A stretch of 64,000 nt of DNA from NCBI GenBank assembly GCA_965119685.1, contig OZ221971.1:62001-126000 (forward strand). The letters run 5' to 3'. This document shows positions 46,093 to 52,969 of this stretch, piece by piece. Under the pieces are notes generated by a model. It ran no database searches. It worked only from the letters and a program-made list of their open reading frames with translations, and had not been told where the DNA came from. How positions within the stretch are numbered: position 1 is the stretch's first letter; each line of letters starts with the position of its first letter. Origin of the DNA: Merdibacter sp965119685 (GTDB taxonomy: Bacteria > Bacillota_I > Bacilli_A > Erysipelotrichales > Erysipelotrichaceae). A program made the translations under genes and the position numbers.

Positions 46093-46263
46093 TCATCTCC
46101 ATGGCGCAGTTGAGGGACGCTCAGCAATCTTGGCAGACAATGCACGGTCAATATAGCTGCCGATGATGGTCATGCCGTTGCGCTCGGCATAATCAGTACA
46201 CTCGCGAAGCTGACCTTCAATCGATTCTTCCCGCTGACTGTCAGATGTAGGACGGATTTTGCG
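46093..46263 (-). pseudogene. N-terminal remnant of a large serine recombinase
   Basis: The minus strand encodes SDSQREESIEGQLREC, then AERNGMTIIGSYIDRALSAK, the N-terminal region of TnpX/TndX-type recombinases. The catalytic Ser region before it and everything after RALSAK are missing. It points away from the tnpV-like gene and is unlike the intact recombinase at 55392, so it belongs to a second element or a deleted end. Confidence 0.7.
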
Positions 46264-46301
46264 GACATTCAAAATAAAAAAGAATGTGGAGGTAACAGAC
46301 A

Positions 46302-46676
46302 ATGGCAAAATCATTATTTGAGGAACTGGGCGGCAAATACGAAAGGCAAGGGGATTATTTGATACCGTGCTTAACTGTACCCGCCGAAGAAGAACAGGCA
46401 ATAGGCATCTGGGGGCAACGGCATTTAGATTATCTAAAACAGTACCGTAAAGTTACATACACCAATCTTCTTACAAGCGGCAGGCTAAACGCCTACCTTG
46501 CCGACATCAACAGACAGGCACAGGAACGCTTTGAAAGGCTCATAGAGGGTATGAAACAGGCACAGGGCATAACGGAACAGCTAAAGGCAGAAAACGCCTT
46601 AGAATGGACAGGATGCCTCAATAACATAAGGGCTTGTGCGAGGGAGATTGTGGAAAAGGAAATTATTTTTGCATAA
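46302..46676 (+). CDS. TnpV-like transposon-encoded protein
   Basis: A 124-residue protein: MAKSLFEELGGKYERQGDYLIPCLTVPAEEEQAIGIWGQRHLDYLKQYRKVTYTNLLTSGRLNAYL. This is the TnpV family, found next to the recombinase gene in Tn4451-like elements and without proven function. GTGGAGG precedes the ATG. In a circular form of the element it would follow directly after tnpX. Confidence 0.85.
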   Translation: MAKSLFEELGGKYERQGDYLIPCLTVPAEEEQAIGIWGQRHLDYLKQYRKVTYTNLLTSGRLNAYLADINRQAQERFERLIEGMKQAQGITEQLKAENALEWTGCLNNIRACAREIVEKEIIFA

Positions 46677-46733
46677 ACAGATGATTAGTGGCAGGGGGAA
46701 ATCCTGCCGCTTTTTCTGCTTTAGTTTGTCAGC

Positions 46734-46762
46734 TTGACAAATAAAGGGTTAAGGAATATAAT
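46734..46762 (+). promoter_or_regulatory. Consensus promoter of tet(O)
   Basis: TTGACA (46734-46739) and TATAAT (46757-46762) are perfect consensus boxes with 17 bases between. They begin the leader transcript that contains the short peptide and hairpins before tet(O). Confidence 0.92.
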
Positions 46763-46794
46763 TAGATTCAGTATTATACAAGGAGTTAATAAAT

Positions 46795-46818
46795 ATGCGG
46801 CAAGGTATTCTTAAATAA
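46795..46818 (+). CDS. tet(O) leader peptide (MRQGILK)
   Basis: Seven codons and a stop, with AAGGAG eight bases before the ATG. The coding sequence itself forms the left arm of an anti-terminator-like pairing: GTATTCTTAAA (46805-46815) pairs with TTTAAGAATAC at 46897-46907. Ribosomes translating the peptide would therefore change folding of the leader, as described for tet(M). Confidence 0.7.
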   Translation: MRQGILK

Positions 46819-46969
46819 ACTGTCAATTTGATAGTGGGAACAAAAAGTAGCAGTCCCGTTTCACTTTTAATATGGGGCTTAGTTTTTTGTACCCAGTTTA
46901 AGAATACTTTTATCATGTAATTTTATATGCCCGAAAACATATAAGTGTTTTGGGGCTATTGGAGTTATT

Positions 46970-47006
46970 TACCCAGTGATAGGAGTATTTATCACTGGGT
47001 ATTTTT
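46970..47006 (+). terminator. Attenuator hairpin before tet(O)
   Basis: TACCCAGTGAT (46970-46980) and ATCACTGGGTA (46991-47001) are perfect 11-bp arms followed by five T residues, 37 bases before the tet(O) start. Confidence 0.9.
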
Positions 47007-47042
47007 ATGCCCTTTTTTGGGTGTTGATAGGAGGAAAATCAC

Positions 47043-48962
47043 ATGAAAATAATTAACTTAGGCATTCTGGCTCACGTTGACGCAGGAAAGACAACATTAA
47101 CGGAAAGTTTATTGTATACCAGTGGTGCAATTGCAGAACTAGGGAGCGTAGATGAAGGCACAACAAGGACAGATACAATGAATTTGGAGCGTCAAAGGGG
47201 AATCACTATCCAGACAGCAGTGACATCTTTTCAGTGGGAGGATGTAAAAGTCAACATTATAGATACGCCAGGCCATATGGATTTTTTGGCGGAAGTATAC
47301 CGTTCTTTATCCGTATTAGACGGAGCAGTATTATTAGTTTCTGCAAAGGATGGCATACAGGCACAGACCCGTATACTGTTTCATGCACTACAGATAATGA
47401 AGATTCCGACAATTTTTTTCATCAATAAAATTGACCAAGAGGGGATTGATTTGCCAATGGTATATCGGGAAATGAAAGCAAAGCTTTCTTCGGAAATTAT
47501 AGTGAAGCAAAAGGTTGGGCAGCATCCCCATATAAATGTAACGGACAATGACGATATGGAACAGTGGGATGCGGTAATTATGGGAAACGATGAACTATTA
47601 GAGAAATATATGTCAGGGAAACCGTTTAAAATGTCAGAACTGGAACAGGAAGAAAACAGGAGATTCCAAAACGGAACGTTATTTCCCGTTTATCACGGAA
47701 GCGCTAAAAACAATCTGGGGATTCGGCAGCTTATAGAAGTAATTGCCAGTAAATTTTATTCATCAACGCCTGAAGGTCAATCTGAACTATGCGGGCAGGT
47801 TTTTAAGATTGAATATTCAGAGAAAAGGCGGCGTTTTGTTTATGTGCGTATATATAGCGGAACATTGCATTTGAGGGATGTTATTAGAATATCTGAAAAA
47901 GAGAAAATAAAAATCACAGAGATGTGTGTTCCGACAAACGGTGAATTATATTCATCCGATACAGCCTGCTCTGGTGATATTGTAATTTTACCAAATGATG
48001 TTTTGCAGCTAAACAGTATTTTGGGGAACGAAATACTGTTGCCGCAGAGAAAATTTATTGAAAATCCTCTCCCTATGCTCCAAACAACGATTGCAGTAAA
48101 GAAATCTGAACAGCGGGAAATATTGCTTGGGGCACTTACAGAAATTTCAGATGGCGACCCTCTTTTAAAATATTATGTGGATACTACAACGCATGAGATT
48201 ATACTTTCTTTTTTGGGGAATGTGCAGATGGAAGTCATTTGTGCCATCCTTGAGGAAAAATATCATGTGGAGGCAGAAATAAAAGAGCCTACTGTTATAT
48301 ATATGGAAAGACCGCTTAGAAAAGCAGAATATACCATCCACATAGAAGTCCCGCCAAATCCTTTCTGGGCTTCTGTCGGGTTGTCCATAGAGCCGCTCCC
48401 TATTGGAAGCGGAGTGCAGTATGAAAGCAGAGTTTCACTTGGATATTTAAATCAATCGTTCCAAAATGCGGTTATGGAGGGGGTTCTTTATGGCTGCGAG
48501 CAGGGGCTGTATGGATGGAAAGTGACAGACTGTAAAATCTGTTTTGAATATGGATTGTATTATAGTCCTGTAAGTACCCCCGCAGACTTTCGGCTGCTTT
48601 CCCCTATCGTATTGGAGCAGGCTTTAAAAAAAGCAGGGACAGAACTATTAGAGCCATATCTCCACTTTGAAATTTATGCACCGCAGGAATATCTCTCACG
48701 GGCGTATCATGATGCTCCAAGGTATTGTGCAGATATTGTAAGTACTCAGATAAAGAATGACGAGGTCATTCTGAAAGGAGAAATCCCTGCTAGATGTATT
48801 CAAGAATACAGGAACGATTTAACTTATTTCACAAATGGGCAGGGAGTCTGCTTGACAGAGTTAAAAGGATACCAGCCAGCTATTGGTAAATTTATTTGCC
48901 AACCCCGCCGCCCGAATAGCCGTATAGATAAGGTTCGGCATATGTTCCACAAGTTAGCTTAA
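47043..48962 (+). CDS. tet(O): Tetracycline resistance ribosomal protection protein Tet(O)
   Basis: A 639-residue EF-G-like GTPase that releases tetracycline from the ribosomal A site. GTPase motifs: AHVDAGKTT (G1), RGITIQ, DTPGHMDF (G3), NKID (G4). By memory of the family the chain follows Tet(O) closely (LGILAHVDAGKTTLTESLLYTSG; the insert VGQHPHINVTDNDDMEQWDAV) rather than Tet(M) or Tet(W). A few residues differ from the reference as I recall it, which I cannot quantify. It is full length and has an intact leader with promoter, peptide and attenuator. Confidence 0.96.
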   Translation: MKIINLGILAHVDAGKTTLTESLLYTSGAIAELGSVDEGTTRTDTMNLERQRGITIQTAVTSFQWEDVKVNIIDTPGHMDFLAEVYRSLSVLDGAVLLVSAKDGIQAQTRILFHALQIMKIPTIFFINKIDQEGIDLPMVYREMKAKLSSEIIVKQKVGQHPHINVTDNDDMEQWDAVIMGNDELLEKYMSGKPFKMSELEQEENRRFQNGTLFPVYHGSAKNNLGIRQLIEVIASKFYSSTPEGQSELCGQVFKIEYSEKRRRFVYVRIYSGTLHLRDVIRISEKEKIKITEMCVPTNGELYSSDTACSGDIVILPNDVLQLNSILGNEILLPQRKFIENPLPMLQTTIAVKKSEQREILLGALTEISDGDPLLKYYVDTTTHEIILSFLGNVQMEVICAILEEKYHVEAEIKEPTVIYMERPLRKAEYTIHIEVPPNPFWASVGLSIEPLPIGSGVQYESRVSLGYLNQSFQNAVMEGVLYGCEQGLYGWKVTDCKICFEYGLYYSPVSTPADFRLLSPIVLEQALKKAGTELLEPYLHFEIYAPQEYLSRAYHDAPRYCADIVSTQIKNDEVILKGEIPARCIQEYRNDLTYFTNGQGVCLTELKGYQPAIGKFICQPRRPNSRIDKVRHMFHKLA

Positions 48963-49013
48963 CAGCTTGCAAAAGTCATATAAAATGAGATTTGAAAGGA
49001 TTAGAGACTAATT

Positions 49014-49187
49014 ATGATGAAATGCGAATGGATATTGTGTCCTGTTTGTGGGAGCAAAACCCGTAATAAAATTAGGAAGGACACTGTTTTGGAGAATTAT
49101 CCCCTTTATTGTCCAAAATGCAGACAAGAAAGATTGATTAAAGTTGACAACTTGAAGATAACTGTCATCAAAGAGCCAGACGCTTAA
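49014..49187 (+). CDS. Cysteine-rich KTR protein (57 aa)
   Basis: A 57-residue protein with two CxxC pairs (LCPVCGSKTRNKIR and YCPKCRQERLI), so a small zinc-binding fold of the cysteine-rich KTR family. It follows tet genes of the tet(O)/tet(W) type in many gut elements and has no known role. Translation starts 51 bases after the tet(O) stop. Confidence 0.85.
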   Translation: MMKCEWILCPVCGSKTRNKIRKDTVLENYPLYCPKCRQERLIKVDNLKITVIKEPDA

Positions 49188-49192
49188 GACGC

Positions 49193-49239
49193 AGAGCCGA
49201 TGAAATTGTGGAACAATTCACGAATCATCGGCTCTTTTT
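49193..49239 (+). terminator. Terminator of the tet(O)-KTR transcript
   Basis: GAGCCGATGA (49194-49203) pairs with TCATCGGCTC (49225-49234), followed by five T residues. Confidence 0.9.
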
Positions 49240-49674
49240 GTTTCGTATTTGAAAGAACAAACTCACCAAATAAAAAAAACGATATTCGGGTGGGTTATTT
49301 TGTTATACCCTAAATTACCCTCTGAATTTGTTTTTAAATTTGGAGGGATTTTTTTATGTCCTTTTTTCGGGCAGTTATCTATCTGCTCATACGAAGCAAA
49401 ATTTATCAATACATAGCATATCAGAGAACGGCAGGAAACCAGTTAAAAAAATTTCTGCCAGTGCAACGGTACTTCTCACCTTGAAAGTAGAAGTACAATC
49501 TCCATACAATAGAATTACTATTTCCTATAACCGTAAAGGTCACAGAGCCTTTGCGGTTTTTCTTTTGTCGATTTTTGTTGGAAAGTGCCGTAGGGCTGTT
49601 TCTGATATGCGGTGTCGTTCTCCGCCTCTCCATCTGGATTTTTTACATTTCAAAAATTCAGATGGGAGGTATTT
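49240..49674 (+). other. Leader region of first sigma gene with two terminator-like hairpins
   Basis: No gene is supported. CCCTC and GAGGG flank a U-rich stem near 49316-49353 followed by seven T residues. AACCGTAAAGG and CCTTTGCGGTT near 49529-49559 form another stem followed by T-rich sequence. Both precede the sigma-like gene at 49675, so expression may be attenuated. Confidence 0.6.
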
Positions 49675-50187
49675 ATGGTGAAATATGCACCAAGAAAGGT
49701 ATATATCAGAGAAAGTGGCGGCTATGTGGAATTATCCTACACGGAGTTCTGCCGTTGCAGGGAATCCGACCAGACCTATATGGACAAGCTGTTTATCCCC
49801 ATTCAAGGCTGTCTGCTTGAAGTCGTGAGGGAGCAATACACAGACTTCTACCGTGACAAGGAACGGTGGCGTTATCTGCAAAAATTAGATACAAAGAATA
49901 GACTGCTATCTCTCGACGGATTTACGGACAGCGAGGGGAATCCTCTGGACTTTATCACTGATGAAGCGGTGGACATTGCAGAAACCGTTGTCAATGCGGT
50001 CATGGTGGACAGGCTGAAAGCCGCCCTGCCTTTGCTGTCGGATAGTGAACAGGAGCTGATACAGGCAATCTTTTTTGACGGACTTTCCGAGCGTGAAGTC
50101 GGGGCGAGGTTGGGCATAACCCAGAGCGTTGTAAACAAACGCAAAGCCAGAATCCTAATAAAACTAAGAAAGATAATAGAAAATTAA
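49675..50187 (+). CDS. Sigma-70-like factor encoded by the element
   Basis: A 170-residue protein with a C-terminal sigma region 4-like HTH (LLSDSEQELIQAIFFDGLSEREVGARLGITQSVVNKRKARILIKLRK). Such small sigma/HTH proteins are encoded by Tn916- and Tn5801-like and related elements and control transfer genes. The start at 49675 has GGGAGG seven bases upstream; the longer frame start at 49612 has none. Confidence 0.82.
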   Translation: MVKYAPRKVYIRESGGYVELSYTEFCRCRESDQTYMDKLFIPIQGCLLEVVREQYTDFYRDKERWRYLQKLDTKNRLLSLDGFTDSEGNPLDFITDEAVDIAETVVNAVMVDRLKAALPLLSDSEQELIQAIFFDGLSEREVGARLGITQSVVNKRKARILIKLRKIIEN

Positions 50188-50201
50188 AATTTAAGGCGTT
50201 C

Positions 50202-50243
50202 AGCCCCCTTGTTTTTTCCTTTGGGAAGATGAGGGGGCTTTTC
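50202..50243 (+). terminator. Terminator-like hairpin between first and second sigma genes
   Basis: AGCCCCCT and AGGGGGCT form an 8-bp stem with a T-rich loop and a TTTTCTCT tail, 15 bases after the first sigma gene. Confidence 0.8.
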
Positions 50244-50281
50244 TCTGCCCTCTCAATCAATTCTGATTGGAGGAAGTAAGA

Positions 50282-50707
50282 ATGGCATACAACCACGGAC
50301 GGGAGGACAGGAAATGGCGTATCTGGAAAGAAGCGGAGGAAAAGCTGCTGCGTGAGTGCGGCGTTGATGAAGCGACCATTGAGCAGATACGCATGGCGGA
50401 CAGGGCAGACTTCAATTCCAACAGGCGGTTTTACCGATGGACGAATGACGTTGCGGAATATCTTGAGGACATGGCAGGCAGGGAGCGGCAGGCGGAAGTG
50501 GGTACGGTTGCGGAGTTACTGGAAGAGATTGAGAGCGAAAATCTCTATCAAGTATTAGTCACGGTGGACGGGCGTACCTTGAAAATCGTCCTGCTGAAAA
50601 TGCAGGGGTATTCCACAAAGGAGATTGCCCCGCTTGTGCATTTGACGACTGGTGCCATCTATGCGAGGTTAGACCATCTGCGGAAGAAGCTGCGGAAAAT
50701 TTTATAG
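50282..50707 (+). CDS. Second sigma/HTH-type regulator of the element
   Basis: A 141-residue protein: N-terminal MAYNHGREDRKWRIWKEAEEKLLRECGVDEATI, and a region-4-type HTH at the C-terminus (IVLLKMQGYSTKEIAPLVHLTTGAIYARLDHLRKKLRKIL). The ATG at 50282 follows GGAGGAAGTAAG. It is separated from neighbours by terminator-like hairpins on both sides. Confidence 0.8.
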   Translation: MAYNHGREDRKWRIWKEAEEKLLRECGVDEATIEQIRMADRADFNSNRRFYRWTNDVAEYLEDMAGRERQAEVGTVAELLEEIESENLYQVLVTVDGRTLKIVLLKMQGYSTKEIAPLVHLTTGAIYARLDHLRKKLRKIL

Positions 50708-50742
50708 CTTCTAAAACAGCCTGCCATCCTGCGGGCTACTGG

Positions 50743-50772
50743 GTGAGGGATGGAAATCCCCTCACTCATTTT
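50743..50772 (+). terminator. Terminator-like hairpin before third sigma gene
   Basis: GTGAGGGA and TCCCCTCAC form a stem around TGGAAA, followed by six T residues. The ribosome site GCAGGAGG of the next gene comes right after it. Confidence 0.75.
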
Positions 50773-50790
50773 TTGCAGGAGGACAACAGG

Positions 50791-51265
50791 ATGGCATACA
50801 GGGTTAAGGCATACACGCTTCGGGAGGAATCCACGGAAAGCGGCACAAGGTATTTTATCAGCTTTAAGGACGGGCAGGGCAAATCCCACGAGTTGGAAGT
50901 GTCGGAACAGTTCTTTATGGAGTTTCGGCAGATGGAGCGCAGGAACAGGAATCTTTTCTAATGGGACGAGCGGCACAGGGAGTTTAACGAGGTATGGGAC
51001 GAAACCCTTTACAGACGGGCGTTGCGTGTGCCTAAGAGCCTTGATGAACGCATGGTTGAGGAAGAACGGAATGAAACGCTCTATAAGGCGGTTGGGAGCC
51101 TTCCAGAGATACAAAGGCGGCGTTTCCTGCTCTACTACGAGTATGAGTTCAATTTTTACCAAATCGCCGCTATGGAGCATTGCACCGCTTCGGCAATACA
51201 GAAATCTGTTGCGATTGCAAAGGAGAAAGTAAAGGCGGAAATTGAAGAAATATCTCCAACCGTGA
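50791..51265 (+). pseudogene. Third sigma-like gene, broken by a stop and a frameshift
   Basis: The frame starts MAYRVKAYTLREESTES with AGGAGG before it. After RNRNLF a TAA (50959-50961) interrupts, and the same frame goes on with WDERHREFNEVWDETLYRRALRVPKSLDERM and the HTH-like LPEIQRRRFLLYYEYEFNFYQIAAMEHCTASAIQKSVAIAKEKVKAE. Near 51243 one extra base seems present: the alternative frame reads LKKYLQP and a TGA at 51263-51265, the ending I would expect. So there are two lesions. The TAA may derive from CAA (Gln). Confidence 0.75.
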
Positions 51266-51376
51266 CCGACACCGCCCGAAAAAGAAATCTGTTTTTTATT
51301 TGTGTGGGATTGGCGGCATTACATACTCTCACTTTTTTCCGTGGGAGTAAATCTATTTTTAAGGAGGTCAACGCCT

Positions 51377-51463
51377 ATGTGCAACGAAAACAAAGACACC
51401 GCCCGAAAGGAGGAAAGCCATGCAGAAGTTACAGACAGTCAACGCCGAAACGCTCCTTTATGA
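51377..51463 (+). CDS. Short coupled peptide (28 aa) before the RepA-like gene
   Basis: ATG at 51377 follows AAGGAGG, and the frame MCNENKDTARKEESHAEVTD runs to TGA at 51463, overlapping the first 44 bases of the ATPase gene. It may be a leader for coupled translation. No family is known. Confidence 0.4.
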   Translation: MCNENKDTARKEESHAEVTDSQRRNAPL

Positions 51464-52445
51464 ACCGCTTGAGAAACCATCCTTTGTGGTGGACAGCCTT
51501 ATCCCGACAGGCTTATCGCTGTTCTGCGGCTCACAGAAGATAGGCAAAAGCTGGCTCATGCTGAAGCTATGCTTATGCGTGTCGCAGGGAATCCCTTTAT
51601 GGGATATGCCGACAATGGAGGGCGATGTGCTTTACCTCTGCCTTGAGGACACGTTCTGCCGCATACAGGACAGGTTATTTCGTTTGACGGACGAAGCAAG
51701 CGGGCGGCTCCACTTTGCCGTGGCAAGCTGCAAGCTGTCAGACGGTCTTATCGTGCAGCTTGAAGATTATCTGAAAGATTACCCAGACAGCAGGCTCATT
51801 GTCATTGATACCTTGCAGAAAGTCCGTACAGCTTCAAAAGACAATGCCTATGCAAGCGACTATGGGGACATCTCCCTCATCAAAGACTTTGCCGACAGGC
51901 ACTCTCTGGCGGTCATTGTCGTACACCACATCCGAAAGCAGAATGACAGCGACGTGTTCAACAAGGTGTCTGGGACGACAGGATTAACGGGGAGTGCGGA
52001 CGCTACCTTTGTTCTGGAAAAGGAGAAACGTGCGTCTGACACCGCCAAGCTGTATGTGACGGGCAGGGACACGCCTTATCAGGAATACACGCTGCGTTTC
52101 CGTGATTGCCGTTGGGAGCTTGTGGAGCGGAAAACGCAGGAGCAGCTTGCGAAAGAAACGATACCAGATGTCCTTTTTCGGTTGGTGGATTTTATGAGGG
52201 ATAAGGAAGAATGGATAGGCACGGCAACGGAACTGTTAGCCGCTATGGGGGAAACGGAAACCATACCCACGGTGATTACGAAATGGCTGAATGAATACCG
52301 CACCACATTTTTAAGCGAGAACCGTATCTGCTACCAGTACAGCCGCAGGAAAGACGGCAGGCGGATTGCCCTTGCAAGGAGGGCGGGTGACAGCGGTGAT
52401 GGTGGTGACAGCGATATTAGGATACCCCCCTGTTACTGTCATTGA
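51420..52445 (+). CDS. RepA-like AAA-family ATPase of the element
   Basis: A 341-residue P-loop protein with Walker A CGSQKIGKSWL and Walker B-like SRLIVIDTLQKV, and HHIRKQNDSD resembling the RepA/DnaB-type hexameric helicase core. Family members of this kind in plasmids and integrative elements are replication helicases. The CDS ends inside the first of four long repeats that flank oriT, so an origin-related role is likely. GGAGGAAAGCC precedes the ATG. It is intact. Confidence 0.82.
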   Translation: MQKLQTVNAETLLYEPLEKPSFVVDSLIPTGLSLFCGSQKIGKSWLMLKLCLCVSQGIPLWDMPTMEGDVLYLCLEDTFCRIQDRLFRLTDEASGRLHFAVASCKLSDGLIVQLEDYLKDYPDSRLIVIDTLQKVRTASKDNAYASDYGDISLIKDFADRHSLAVIVVHHIRKQNDSDVFNKVSGTTGLTGSADATFVLEKEKRASDTAKLYVTGRDTPYQEYTLRFRDCRWELVERKTQEQLAKETIPDVLFRLVDFMRDKEEWIGTATELLAAMGETETIPTVITKWLNEYRTTFLSENRICYQYSRRKDGRRIALARRAGDSGDGGDSDIRIPPCYCH

Positions 52446-52525
52446 CGCTTAAAGCCATGTAAAGCTGGCGGCTCTGCCCTGCGGGTGACAGCAGTGACGG
52501 TGGTGACAGTGATTTTAGGATACCC
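52385..52525 (+). repeat. Two direct iteron-like repeats at the end of the RepA-like gene
   Basis: Copies at 52385-52430 and 52483-52525 share GGGTGACAGC, GTGGTGACAG and TTAGGATACCC in the same order, about 43-46 bases each. The first is inside the 3' end of the ATPase gene. Their inverted partners lie at 52805-52849 and 52884-52929. Confidence 0.9.
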
Positions 52526-52620
52526 TGCCGCTGTCATCCCTACGGGAGAACACCCCGTAAACGCAAAATGCAGGCGTGAGATTTACTCGCCCTTTTCGGT
52601 CGTGTAAAACCACCCCTGCG

Positions 52621-52649
52621 GTCAGAAAAATCATTCCGATTTTTCCGAC
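52621..52649. repeat. 29-base palindrome next to oriT
   Basis: GTCAGAAAAATC and GATTTTTCCGAC are inverted arms around ATTCC, with one mismatch. It lies within the loop of a larger inverted repeat (CACCCCGTAAACGCA at 52551-52565 and TGCGTTTACAGGGTG at 52650-52664, 14 of 15 paired). Confidence 0.85.
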
Positions 52650-52692
52650 TGCGTTTACAGGGTGTAACACACTACACTTTGCCCTGCAAAGT
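52650..52692 (-). promoter_or_regulatory. oriT of MobV type
   Basis: The minus strand reads ACTTTGC-AGG-GCAAAGT, a perfect 7-bp hairpin (52676-52692), and then GTAGTGTGTTAC. TAGTGTG/TTA (52665-52674) is the nick core of pMV158-class MobV origins, where a hairpin of the same kind precedes it. The relaxase gene follows about 280 bases away on the plus strand. Confidence 0.82.
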
Positions 52693-52698
52693 CGTGTG

Positions 52699-52769
52699 CC
52701 AGACGTTCCCTCTGGACTCCCTTAAGGCAGGGCTGTGCCCTGCTATCCTACGCCTTACGGCTTCGGATA
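52699..52769. repeat. Hairpin series beyond oriT
   Basis: Three further stems follow: CCAGA/TCTGG (52699-52715), GCAGGGC/GCCCTGC around TGT (52727-52743), and TATCC/GGATA (52744-52769) around GCC/GGC. Dense short hairpins next to a nick site are typical of regions that act as single strands during transfer. Confidence 0.65.
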
Positions 52770-52804
52770 AAAGAATGGCGGCATGACGGTGACGGCTCTT
52801 GCGA

Positions 52805-52929
52805 GGGGGGTATCCCAAAAACACCGTCATCATCGACATGACCGTCATGCAGGGGGTGAGGGTGACAGTTGCGGCAGTCGGCAGGGGGTATCCCAAAACT
52901 GCTGTCACCACCGTCACCGCTGTCACCCC
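52805..52929 (-). repeat. Two inverted copies of the iteron-like repeats
   Basis: 52805-52849 and 52884-52929 are reverse complements of the units at 52385-52525 (GGGGTATCCC, then GTCACCACCGTCACC and GCTGTCACCCC). The copy at 52884 matches best. Together the four copies enclose the oriT region. Confidence 0.88.
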
Positions 52930-52969
52930 AAAGGACGGTCACCCGCCGAAAGAAAGGAGGAATCCGCCT

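Noticed and set aside
47043..48962. Identity as tet(M), tet(W) or a mosaic
   Set aside because: The whole chain follows Tet(O) as I recall it from start to end, with no visible block of Tet(W) or Tet(M) residues.
49328..49681. 117-codon frame before the first sigma gene
   Set aside because: It crosses two hairpins with T runs, has no motif and overlaps the sigma gene start.
52799..52969. Longer N-terminus of the MobV relaxase
   Set aside because: The extension is translation of the inverted iteron copies; the family start with AAAGGAGG is at 52970.
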